This document shows positions 1 to 7,177 of a stretch of DNA of 13,486 nt, in pieces (the first letter of the stretch is position 1; every line of letters begins with the position of its first letter). The stretch is taken from positions 1 through 13,486 of the forward strand of contig JAGLTY010000019.1 in assembly GCA_023135025.1 (NCBI GenBank), in the 5' to 3' direction. The notes beneath the pieces were generated by a model. That model ran no database searches. It was not told the origin of the DNA and saw only the letters and a list, made by a program, of their open reading frames with translations. A program made the translations under genes and the position numbers. This DNA comes from Bacteroidales bacterium. GTDB lineage: Bacteria; Bacteroidota; Bacteroidia; Bacteroidales; GCA-2748055.

Positions 1-69
1 TAAAAACAGTTTCAGGTTGCTGGAACCGGCTGTAGTTTAAGTTTCCCACATTATCACTATTTTAGTACG

Positions 70-1551
70 ATGAATGATTTTGGGGTACTCTCTGTACTGC
101 CGCCTCTGCTGGCCATTATTCTTGCATTAAGGACCAGGCAGGTCTATATCTCACTGGTGGTGGGGATCTGGCTGGGCTGGCTGATCATCAGCGACTGGAA
201 CCCTGTTCAGGGAACCCTGGCTACCCTGGAGGGATTTGTGGATGTGTTTAAAAATCCGGGCAATACCCGGACCATCATGTTCAGTGCCCTTGTGGGGGCT
301 TTGCTAATCTTTATTCAGTATTCGGGGGGTGTCAGGGGTTTTATTGTGGGGATCGATAAGATGCTCTACTCCATGGAAAAGAAGAAGATCGGGAAGAGCA
401 GGGTAGTGGTAGAACTTCTGGCCCTGGTCATCGGTGTGTTGCTTTTCATTGAGACCAGTATCAGTTCACTCACAGTAGGGACCCTTTTTCGACCGGTGTT
501 TGACAGGTTGAAGATTCCCCGGGAAAAGCTGGCCTATATTGCCGATTCCAGTTCGGCTCCCAGTTCCATCCTGATCCCCTTCAATGCATGGGGCGCCTTT
601 ATCATGGGTCTGCTGCTTACACAGGGTATTGAAGCACCTTTCAGGACCATGATCTCGGCCATGGCCTACAACTTCTATCCCATGCTCACCATCCTTATGG
701 TGTTCTTGGTGATTGTTACCCGCAAAGATTTTGGTCCCATGGCCAGGGCTGAGAGACGTACAAGGGAAACGGGGAAGCTCCTGAATGACGGATCCAGGCC
801 GATGGTTTCTGAAGAAGTTACCTCTTACGAGATGAAGGAGGGAATCAGACCCAGGGCTGTGAATATGGTGATTCCATTGCTGACCATGGTGGTGATGATG
901 ATTTTTTTCCTGGCCTATACGGGCTGGGAAGATGTGGAGGAGTCCAATGGATTTCTGGATCATTTCACCAGTGCCCTGGGGCGCGGATCGGGATCATCAG
1001 CTGTGTTGTATGCTGTGACCAGTTCCATCCTGGTGGCCATGATTCTCTACCGGGCCCAGGGCATCATGAAGGTAAGAAAGATGATCAGCCTGATTCTGAA
1101 AGGGATCAGTGAATTGATGCCGCTGGCCCTCCTGATGATGCTTGCATTCTCCATCAGTCATGTGTGCAACACGCTGGGAACCGGTCTGTATGTGGCGGGA
1201 ATTACGGAGGGCTGGCTCTCCCCTGCACTGCTGCCGGCCGTGGTATTTGTACTCTCCTCCTTTATCGCATTTTCTACAGGGACCTCCTGGGGCACCTTTG
1301 CCATTATGATCTCCATTGCCCTGCCCATGGCAGAGATACATGGAGCCAATCTGTTCCTGGTGGTAGCCGCCACCATGGGAGGTGGCGTTTTCGGTGATCA
1401 CTGTTCGCCCATTTCCGATACCACCATGATCTCTTCCATGGCTTCCGCATCCGATCATATCGATCACGTTAGAACACAGCTGCCCTATGCACTGGTTACA
1501 GGGACGATCACCGTGCTGATATACCTGTTGCTGGGATTTGCTATTAACTGA
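70..1551 (+). CDS. NhaC-family Na+/H+ antiporter
   Basis: This is a 493-residue polytopic inner-membrane protein that most likely exchanges Na+ for H+ (or a related small-molecule exchange, since NhaC relatives include malate/lactate antiporters). Around eleven hydrophobic segments run from residue 5 to 492. The signatures are typical of the Na_H_antiporter/NhaC family: the PPLLAIILAL start (10-20), the ADSSSAPSSILIPFNAWGAF stretch (158-177), FSTGTSWGTF (401-410) and GDHCSPISDTTMISS (442-456) followed by HVRTQLPYAL (466-475). The acidic residues D159, D443 and D450 lie in the positions expected for ion binding. The length is normal for the family. The ATG at 70 gives the usual short N-terminus before the first helix; no Shine-Dalgarno is visible. 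The stop overlaps the end of the convergent oxoamine synthase gene by 8 bases. Family assignment is firm; the transported solute is not. Confidence 0.93.
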   Translation: MNDFGVLSVLPPLLAIILALRTRQVYISLVVGIWLGWLIISDWNPVQGTLATLEGFVDVFKNPGNTRTIMFSALVGALLIFIQYSGGVRGFIVGIDKMLYSMEKKKIGKSRVVVELLALVIGVLLFIETSISSLTVGTLFRPVFDRLKIPREKLAYIADSSSAPSSILIPFNAWGAFIMGLLLTQGIEAPFRTMISAMAYNFYPMLTILMVFLVIVTRKDFGPMARAERRTRETGKLLNDGSRPMVSEEVTSYEMKEGIRPRAVNMVIPLLTMVVMMIFFLAYTGWEDVEESNGFLDHFTSALGRGSGSSAVLYAVTSSILVAMILYRAQGIMKVRKMISLILKGISELMPLALLMMLAFSISHVCNTLGTGLYVAGITEGWLSPALLPAVVFVLSSFIAFSTGTSWGTFAIMISIALPMAEIHGANLFLVVAATMGGGVFGDHCSPISDTTMISSMASASDHIDHVRTQLPYALVTGTITVLIYLLLGFAIN

Positions 1552-2689
1552 GGGAGCGTAAAGCCTCTTTCAATGTATGAGTAAACCGTACGATCTCCAC
1601 TTTTTTATGCGAGGAGGTAACCACAACCCTAAGTACTCCTTCAGATCCGGCACCTTTGTATGAAGTATACTGGGTATAGATGCCCTGCTTTATCAGGAAG
1701 TTGTGAATCTTTTTCATGGTTGAAGCATCTCTGTGTGCAAACGAAAAAATGGGGATGGTTCCATGTATTTCCGGAATGAACGCGACCTCATTTTTGATCC
1801 CCATATGCAGAAGGCCCTCTCTCAGGTACCTTGCGTTATCCCAGAGTTTTTTCCGCAGGCTGTGACTCTCCTGGACCAGTTCCAATCCCTTGATACCAGC
1901 TGCCACTGCAGCATTCATCGGTGAGCTGGAACCTGTCATCACACTTCCGGAGCGGATCTTATGGATGAAATCTCTTCTGCCTGCAATGATGCCACCATAT
2001 GCGCCAAATGCTTTGGAGAGGGTGGCCCCCAGGTATATCCTGTTGGAGGGGGTTCCCAGTGCTTCACAGGTACCCCGCCCGTGTACCCCCAGGATTCCTA
2101 CACCATGGGCATCATCAACCCATATCACACCATCATATTTCAGAGTCATATCAAGGTAATCTCTGACCGGGGCAAGGGTTCCCATCACAGGGAAGAGACC
2201 GTCACTGGCCACAAGGGGACGCTGACCTTTCGCCAGGTGCTTTTTCATTTTGGCTTCCAGATCATCCAGGTCCCTGTTCCGGAAGGGAATAACCGGTTTC
2301 CCTGTGGCTGTAGCTCCTTCTTCCATGCTATAGTGTGATCCTTCATCCAGAAAGATTACCTGGTACAATCCCATCTCGTCAAGTGCTTTCAGACCTGCCA
2401 GGCTGCTCAGGTAACCTGAAGGAAGGTATACGGCATCTTCGGTGTTAAAATAACTGGCCAGTTTCTGCTCTATCTTTTCAAGAAGGGGAGTGGTGCCTGT
2501 CAAGGCCCGGGTGGTAGCACTCCCTATCCCGTATAGCAGCGTGGCATCGTTGGCAGCCTTGATCACATCAGGATGGGAGTGGAGCTGGAAATAGCTGGTT
2601 CCGGCAAAATAGAGGTAACTCTTTCCATTGAGGACCACCTTTGTGCCGGTCCTGCTCTCCATGGTATAGTGTTTGCTCGGGTGTGCCAT
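1544..2689 (-). CDS. PLP-dependent alpha-oxoamine synthase family enzyme (BioF/KBL-like)
   Basis: This 381-residue cytosolic enzyme is a fold-type I PLP protein of the alpha-oxoamine synthase family, whose members condense an amino acid with an acyl-CoA with loss of CO2. Visible hallmarks are the PLP lysine K226 in GATLSKAFGAYGG, the DDAHGVGILGVHGRG motif with D192 and H195, the stacking-histidine position H119 in LDEGSHY, and SDGLFPVMG (162-170). The length matches 8-amino-7-oxononanoate synthase and glycine C-acetyltransferase (about 380-400). No other biotin or threonine-degradation gene is nearby, so neither bioF nor kbl is justified. It lies 15 bases downstream of the dipeptide-epimerase-like gene on the same strand, which suggests co-transcription and a linked substrate. 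The ATG at 2689 has no clear ribosome-binding site. Family is secure; the amino-acid and acyl substrates are unknown. Confidence 0.9.
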   Translation of the reverse strand: MAHPSKHYTMESRTGTKVVLNGKSYLYFAGTSYFQLHSHPDVIKAANDATLLYGIGSATTRALTGTTPLLEKIEQKLASYFNTEDAVYLPSGYLSSLAGLKALDEMGLYQVIFLDEGSHYSMEEGATATGKPVIPFRNRDLDDLEAKMKKHLAKGQRPLVASDGLFPVMGTLAPVRDYLDMTLKYDGVIWVDDAHGVGILGVHGRGTCEALGTPSNRIYLGATLSKAFGAYGGIIAGRRDFIHKIRSGSVMTGSSSPMNAAVAAGIKGLELVQESHSLRKKLWDNARYLREGLLHMGIKNEVAFIPEIHGTIPIFSFAHRDASTMKKIHNFLIKQGIYTQYTSYKGAGSEGVLRVVVTSSHKKVEIVRFTHTLKEALRSLS

Positions 2690-2704
2690 GCGTATGTTTT
2701 TGGA

Positions 2705-3820
2705 TTAAGAAATGGTGACTTTCTCCATGGACTCCAGGAATGCTTCATCAAAAGCTGCACCTATTCCCGGGTTCTCCCCAATGATCCATTGTCCGGATCC
2801 TATATACTCAATTCCTCCGGTGACCGGGTCCTGATTCAGCATCAGTGAGGAGTCCATATCGTAGTGTACAATGGTGTCCCTGGCCAGTACCAAGTGCATC
2901 AGGGCAGTGAGTGCAAAGCGGGATTCTGACATGCATCCCACCTGGCACTTGATGCCGGCAGCTTCAGCCACCGCTACAATTTTCAGTGCATTGTTGATGC
3001 CTCCCGATTTGGAGAATTTGATATTGAAGTAGTCGCAGGCACCCATGCTGGCCAGCCGGAAGGCATCATGGTGGTCAAATACCGATTCATCGGCCATGAT
3101 GGGGATGGGACTGTTCTCCCTCACCTTCACCAGTTCGCGATTGTTCCAGTGGGGAATGGGCTCTTCACAATGCTCTATTCCAAATGGTTCCAGTGCTTTC
3201 AGTATTTCAATGGCAGTAATGGTGTCCCATCCCTGGTTGGCATCGATCCGGATGGGATAGTCGGGGCCCACTGCTTCGCGGATCGCTTTAATCCGGGCCA
3301 CATCTTCCCTGGAGGTGGTTCCCAGTTTGACCTTGATGGCAGGAAAACCGGCCCTCTTAAACTCCATGGCATCGCGGGACACTTTCTCAGGATCGCCTAT
3401 GCTGATGGTCATGTCGGTATGGATCTCCCGGTTGTTACTGCCCCCCAACAACTGGTAGAGCGGCATGTTCGCCCTGAGCGCCAGCAGGTCGTAGAGGGCC
3501 ATATCAAAGGCACTCTTCATGGTGGGGTTCCCTTTTACCGCCCGGTCGATCTCGTGGAGCCGCTCCCCGATGGCAAACGGGTCCCTTCCCACCACCATTT
3601 TCCCCACCCTTTTTGCCAGTTCGAAAACGGTTTCCTGTGTTTCACCTACAATATAGACAAAGGGGGCGCACTCTCCTGTACCTGTCAAACCCGTGTTGGT
3701 GTGGATCCGGACTACCACATTGGTGGCTTCAGGGATCACACCCAATGAGATCACAAATGGCTCCTTGTAGGGAATGTTCAGTTTGATGACTTCTACTTTT
3801 GTGATGGCTGGATTGTTCAT
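2705..3820 (-). CDS. Dipeptide epimerase-like enolase-superfamily enzyme (L-Ala-D/L-Glu epimerase type)
   Basis: This 371-residue cytosolic enzyme belongs to the muconate-lactonizing subgroup of the enolase superfamily and most resembles dipeptide epimerases, which invert one alpha-carbon of a dipeptide. All expected catalytic positions are present: the KxK motif K163/K165 in AIKVKLG, metal ligands D193 (RIDANQGW), E219 (HCEEPIP) and D244 (MADES), and the opposite-face base K268 in FNIKFSKSGG. Near the C-terminus, D321 and D323 in HYDMDSS match the DxD that holds the dipeptide ammonium group in known Ala-Glu epimerases. That DxD is my main reason for preferring dipeptide epimerase over muconate cycloisomerase or o-succinylbenzoate synthase. 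It lies 30 bases after the DUF1684 lipoprotein gene and 15 bases before the oxoamine synthase. A purine stretch (AAAGAGA) precedes the ATG. Dipeptide specificity, including cell-wall Ala-Glu, cannot be fixed from sequence. Confidence 0.87.
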   Translation of the reverse strand: MNNPAITKVEVIKLNIPYKEPFVISLGVIPEATNVVVRIHTNTGLTGTGECAPFVYIVGETQETVFELAKRVGKMVVGRDPFAIGERLHEIDRAVKGNPTMKSAFDMALYDLLALRANMPLYQLLGGSNNREIHTDMTISIGDPEKVSRDAMEFKRAGFPAIKVKLGTTSREDVARIKAIREAVGPDYPIRIDANQGWDTITAIEILKALEPFGIEHCEEPIPHWNNRELVKVRENSPIPIMADESVFDHHDAFRLASMGACDYFNIKFSKSGGINNALKIVAVAEAAGIKCQVGCMSESRFALTALMHLVLARDTIVHYDMDSSLMLNQDPVTGGIEYIGSGQWIIGENPGIGAAFDEAFLESMEKVTIS

Positions 3821-3850
3821 GATCTCTTTGATTCATTAGTATTTAGCGGA

Positions 3851-4756
3851 TTAATGCAGGTGAACCGACTTTTCGCCCGCCTCTATGGCCACCGACAGGG
3901 AATTCTCCCTGGGTGGCATGGGACAGGTGGCAAAGGGACTGAAGGCACAGGGAGGATTGTAGGCTTTGTTAAAGTCCAGAATGATCCGTCCGGTCGAATC
4001 GGGTGTGGCATACATAAACCTACCCGCTCCGTAGGTGTCCAGACCGGTGGTTTCATCGGCAATTGCCAGGAAATAGTCTTTGCCTGAGGTGAATGGATGG
4101 AGTTTCAGCTCCTTGCCATTGAGCCTGAAATTCAGGGTGCCCGGACACTGATACGATTCTGTAAAGCCCTCCAGTGGAGTGGCCACAGTCATGGTCTTTG
4201 GTGAACCAAAAGGTTCCAAATAGGCCTCCACCACATAGCTGGTCTGCACAGGATAGGAGGGGATATGATCCAGTTCGTCGATGCGGGGATGCTTATGATC
4301 CCTCAGGTGGATCCCGTACCTGTCGCCTCGTTTGATAATATACCAGGCCAGGTCGCCCTGTTGCAGATGGGTGACATTTTTGGAATGATCATCGGCCAGT
4401 TTTATCTCGGTGATCAGGGAATCCTTCACCGAAATCCCGACTCCTTCTGCAACCCTCAGTGTGACAGCTCCACTGTCAAGCTCCAGGGTACCACAGAATG
4501 CCTCTGCCTTTTCCGGGAAAACAATATTGTTGGCAGGATCGGATCCAAAACTGTTCTCACCCTGCTCCAGCCAGAACAGTCCGGCCAGGCTGAGCCAGCC
4601 ATTTTCACCTTTCAATTTCTCGAGCCGCTGTTGCTGCCAGTTTTCAATCTCCTCCATATAGCCTGCTTCATCGGTGATAACAGGGGTTGCAGTGTTACAA
4701 CCAAAATGTAAAAGAGAGAGTGATATAATCAGGATAACCGAAGAGAAGTTACGCAT
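3851..4756 (-). CDS. DUF1684 domain lipoprotein
   Basis: This 301-residue protein has a DUF1684 domain and is probably anchored in the cell envelope. The N-terminus has a hydrophobic segment (about 7-18) ending in LHFGC, so C20 is the likely lipidated residue, although the histidine at -3 is not the classical lipobox. DUF1684 hallmarks are the W/R-rich helix around 40-50, GWLSLAGLFWLEQGENSFGS (57-76), and the C-terminal DFNKAYNPPCAFSPFATCPMPPREN segment, followed by an AGEK motif close to the end. The biochemical role of DUF1684 is not established, so I give none. It is the first gene of the minus-strand run with the epimerase and oxoamine synthase, so an envelope-linked role with those enzymes is possible, but this is inference. 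Its start is 62 bases from the divergent tRNA-Ser. Confidence 0.88.
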   Translation of the reverse strand: MRNFSSVILIISLSLLHFGCNTATPVITDEAGYMEEIENWQQQRLEKLKGENGWLSLAGLFWLEQGENSFGSDPANNIVFPEKAEAFCGTLELDSGAVTLRVAEGVGISVKDSLITEIKLADDHSKNVTHLQQGDLAWYIIKRGDRYGIHLRDHKHPRIDELDHIPSYPVQTSYVVEAYLEPFGSPKTMTVATPLEGFTESYQCPGTLNFRLNGKELKLHPFTSGKDYFLAIADETTGLDTYGAGRFMYATPDSTGRIILDFNKAYNPPCAFSPFATCPMPPRENSLSVAIEAGEKSVHLH

Positions 4757-4818
4757 AAAAATGGGAATTGATTTGATATCTTAAATATCGCATAATTATT
4801 ATAATTTTGCACCAGTCC
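4757..4818. promoter_or_regulatory. Divergent promoter region between the DUF1684 gene and tRNA-Ser
   Basis: These 62 A+T-rich bases must hold promoters for both the tRNA gene (plus) and the DUF1684-epimerase-oxoamine synthase run (minus). On the plus strand, 4802-4809 reads TAATTTTG, a perfect match to the Bacteroidota -7 consensus TAnnTTTG, ending ten bases before the tRNA. A TTTG at 4772-4775 could be the -33 element, but its spacing (26 bases) is longer than usual, so the -33 is uncertain. On the minus strand I see only imperfect matches. Confidence 0.5.
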
Positions 4819-4906
4819 GGAGAGATGCCGGAGTGGTCGAACGGGGCGGTCTCGAAAACCGTTGTGCTCCTTGCGGGCACCGGGGGTTCGAATCCCTTTC
4901 TCTCCG
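4819..4906 (+). tRNA. tRNA-Ser (anticodon CGA)
   Basis: An 88-base class II tRNA can be folded by eye. The acceptor stem GGAGAGA (4819-4825) pairs with TCTCTCC (4899-4905), with discriminator G4906. The anticodon stem GCGGT/ACCGT flanks the seven-base loop CTCGAAA, giving anticodon CGA, which reads UCG serine codons. A long variable arm (around TGTGCTCCTTGCGGGCACC) is typical of serine tRNAs, and the T loop is TTCGAAT. The T stem contains two G-U pairs. The 3' CCA is not encoded; the next bases are CAA. Confidence 0.95.
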
Positions 4907-4917
4907 CAAAACAGCGA

Positions 4918-4951
4918 AAATCCTCATGCGATGGCGTGGGGATTTTTATTT
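4918..4951 (+). terminator. Rho-independent terminator of tRNA-Ser
   Basis: A 9-base-pair stem, AAATCCTCA (4918-4926) with TGGGGATTT (4937-4945) including one G-T pair, encloses a 10-base loop and is followed by a T-rich tail (TTATTT). It lies 11 bases after the tRNA and fits intrinsic termination of the tRNA transcript. Confidence 0.75.
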
Positions 4952-5005
4952 GGACGACCGCGTTGGAAGCTTGCTTTCATAAGCGGGCGGATAAATAAAA
5001 AGACA

Positions 5006-5042
5006 TTTACACGAAGTGTAAAGGGGATTAGCTCCCTTTTTT
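5006..5042 (+). promoter_or_regulatory. Pair of hairpins, the second terminator-like, upstream of the GH127 gene
   Basis: Two adjacent inverted repeats lie 18-54 bases before the glycosidase start. The first is TTTACAC (5006-5012) / GTGTAAA (5016-5022) with a 3-base loop. The second is AAAGGGG (5020-5026) / TCCCTTT (5033-5039) followed by three further Ts (5040-5042), which looks like an intrinsic terminator. The arms share 5020-5022, so the two structures compete. They could form a leader attenuator, or the second may simply be a back-up terminator for the upstream unit. Function is unproven. Confidence 0.4.
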
Positions 5043-5059
5043 ATTAAATTTATGGGACC

Positions 5060-7177
5060 ATGAAAACCAGGATCTCCCTTTTGTTGTTGGTGTTGTTTGT
5101 TTCATCGTGTAGCGAACCACCCAAAGAGTCAGATACGCTCTATCTGCAGAACCGCACTCCATTACATCCCAAGAAGTATGTTGAACTGCCACTGGGCACC
5201 ATCAGGCCTGAAGGCTGGTTGTTGCATCAGCTGGAGTTGATGAGAGATGGGATGACCGGTCACCTCGATGAGTGGTATCCTTCAGTGGTCGGTGAGCGAA
5301 ATGGCTGGCTGGGAGGAGATGGTGATGGCTGGGAGCGGAGCGTCTACTGGTTGGATGGACTGGTGCCCCTGGCCTGGTTACTGGATGATGAGGAGCTGAA
5401 GGCGAAGGCCATGCCCTGGATCGAGTGGACATTGAATAGTCAGACCGAAACGGGTTATTTTGGACCGGTCCCCTTTGAAGAGGAGCCCGAACCGGAACCG
5501 GGACTTCAAAAAACAAGGCGGCAGGACTGGTGGCCCAAGATGGTGATGTTAAAGGTATTGCAACAGTATTACGAAGTGTCGGGCGATGAGCGGGTGATAG
5601 ATCTGTTACTAAACTATTTCAGATTTCAGCTGGATGAGTTGCCAAATACACCCCTGGACCACTGGACCTTCTGGGCCAATCGCAGGGGAGGGGATAACCT
5701 TATGGTGGTCCACTGGCTCTATAACCAGACGGGCGAATCTTTTCTGCTTGAACTGGGGGATCTGATACATGAGCAAACTTTCCCGTGGACAGAGGTCTTC
5801 CTGAATGAGGATTGCTACAAGGGGGGCGATCTGGATCACCTCTATCCGTATAACACCAACAACCGCTATCCATTTGATCAGGAGTTGATTTCACGTCTGT
5901 GCACCAGGCAGCTGCAGAGTTTCCACTGTGTCAACCTTGCACAGGGGATCAAGGAGCCCATGATCCGTTACCAGCAGGAGCCGGATCCGGTCTATCTGGA
6001 AGCAGTTGAAAAGGCTCTGAGCGATATCCTTTTATTTCATGGTCAGCCCCAGGGGATGTATGGTGGTGATGAGCCGATGCATGGCAACGATCCCACACAG
6101 GGTATTGAGCTTTGCTCGGTAGTGGAACTGATGTATTCGCTGGAGAAGATGATTGCCATTTCTGGCAACCCGGCAATGATGGACCATCTTGAGAAGATTG
6201 CATACAATGCACTGCCCACGCAGGTCAGTGATGATTTCACCTCCCGACAATATTTTCAGCAGGCCAACCAGGTGATGCTGACCCGGCACCGGCACAATTT
6301 TTATGAGGAGGATCATCACGGGCATACCGATCTCTGCTATGGTCTGATATCGGGCTTTCCATGTTGCACCTGCAACTTGCACCAGGGTTGGCCAAAACTG
6401 GTTTCACACCTCTGGTATGCCACTGCAGACGGAGGAGTGGCAGCTGTGGTATATGCACCTTGTAACATGACTGCCAGGGTAGCCAATGACGATGAAGTGT
6501 CTATTCGCGAGGAGACCAACTATCCGTTTGAAGAGCGTATCCGTTTTCATATCTCAACCAAAAGTCCGGTGCAGTTTCCATTGCATCTCAGGATCCCCGG
6601 ATGGTGCAGTGAGCCTGGTTTGAGTATTAACGGGGAGAATGTTTTGTTTGAAGTGGAAGAGGGGATGATGGTGCTGGACCGGATGTGGCAGGAGGGTGAC
6701 CTGGTTGAACTGCACCTGCCCATGGAAGTATCCCTGAACCGGTGGGTGGAAAATGCAGTCTCTGTGGAGCGTGGTCCGCTGGTTTATGTATTGAAGATCG
6801 GAGAGGAGTGGAAAGCGGTTGAAAGTGATGACATTTGGGGAGACTACAGTGAGGTGCGTCCGCTGGATCCCTGGAACATTGGTCTGCTGGAAGCAGCGGT
6901 GCTGGACCCGGAGACCGGTTTTGAATTTGTTACTGTGGGGAAAACTACTAATTCACAGGAAGAGAGGATCTATCCCTGGTCCCTGGAAAATGCGCCGGTG
7001 GCATTGCGTACCAAGGGAAGGATCATTCCTGACTGGAAACTTCACAGGGAGATGGCAGGTCCACTGCCCCACAGTCTGCCTCTGAAACATCTGCTGAGCG
7101 ATCCTCCCCAGGAGATCACCCTGATCCCTTACGGATGCTCAACACTCAGGATTACGGAGTTTCCTGTGGTGCGTTAG
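5060..7177 (+). CDS. GH127-type (DUF1680) glycoside hydrolase lipoprotein, beta-L-arabinofuranosidase-like
   Basis: This 705-residue protein is predicted to be a lipoprotein: the N-terminus is hydrophobic and ends in VSSC (C17). The body matches the GH127/DUF1680 family, an (alpha/alpha)6 barrel followed by beta-sandwich modules. The zinc-site pattern of the characterised Bifidobacterium enzyme (E-x-C then C-C) is present as E350-L-C352 and C435-C436; by analogy C435 would be the nucleophile. E338 in YGGDEPMHG is a candidate acid/base, but that loop is shorter than in the reference. C-terminal family landmarks are LRIPGW (510-515), the RMWQEGD segment (541-547) and RGPLVYVL (571-578). The sequence after the Cys pair is CCTCNL, with an extra cysteine C438. 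It probably removes sugar residues from plant or microbial polysaccharide at the cell surface or in the periplasm. The family also includes members of other or unknown specificity, and no SusC/SusD genes lie nearby, so the substrate is open. Confidence 0.87.
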   Translation: MKTRISLLLLVLFVSSCSEPPKESDTLYLQNRTPLHPKKYVELPLGTIRPEGWLLHQLELMRDGMTGHLDEWYPSVVGERNGWLGGDGDGWERSVYWLDGLVPLAWLLDDEELKAKAMPWIEWTLNSQTETGYFGPVPFEEEPEPEPGLQKTRRQDWWPKMVMLKVLQQYYEVSGDERVIDLLLNYFRFQLDELPNTPLDHWTFWANRRGGDNLMVVHWLYNQTGESFLLELGDLIHEQTFPWTEVFLNEDCYKGGDLDHLYPYNTNNRYPFDQELISRLCTRQLQSFHCVNLAQGIKEPMIRYQQEPDPVYLEAVEKALSDILLFHGQPQGMYGGDEPMHGNDPTQGIELCSVVELMYSLEKMIAISGNPAMMDHLEKIAYNALPTQVSDDFTSRQYFQQANQVMLTRHRHNFYEEDHHGHTDLCYGLISGFPCCTCNLHQGWPKLVSHLWYATADGGVAAVVYAPCNMTARVANDDEVSIREETNYPFEERIRFHISTKSPVQFPLHLRIPGWCSEPGLSINGENVLFEVEEGMMVLDRMWQEGDLVELHLPMEVSLNRWVENAVSVERGPLVYVLKIGEEWKAVESDDIWGDYSEVRPLDPWNIGLLEAAVLDPETGFEFVTVGKTTNSQEERIYPWSLENAPVALRTKGRIIPDWKLHREMAGPLPHSLPLKHLLSDPPQEITLIPYGCSTLRITEFPVVR

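Noticed and set aside
1..69. Promoter of the antiporter gene
   Set aside because: TATTTTAG at 58-65 only loosely resembles TAnnTTTG and is too close to the start codon; the true promoter may lie outside the window.
466..963. 165-residue His-rich minus-strand frame within the antiporter gene
   Set aside because: His-rich runs arise from antisense reading of ATG/GTG-rich membrane codons; it is a shadow.
1544..2689. Naming the oxoamine synthase bioF or kbl
   Set aside because: The catalytic motifs are shared by the whole family and no biotin or threonine-degradation gene is nearby.
3068..3748. 226-residue plus-strand frame opposite the epimerase gene
   Set aside because: All catalytic residues of the enolase-superfamily enzyme are encoded on the minus strand here; the opposite frame is Gly/His/Pro-rich without domains.
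4807..5047. Two short plus-strand frames across tRNA-Ser and its terminator
   Set aside because: They read through the folded tRNA gene and a terminator, so they are not genes.
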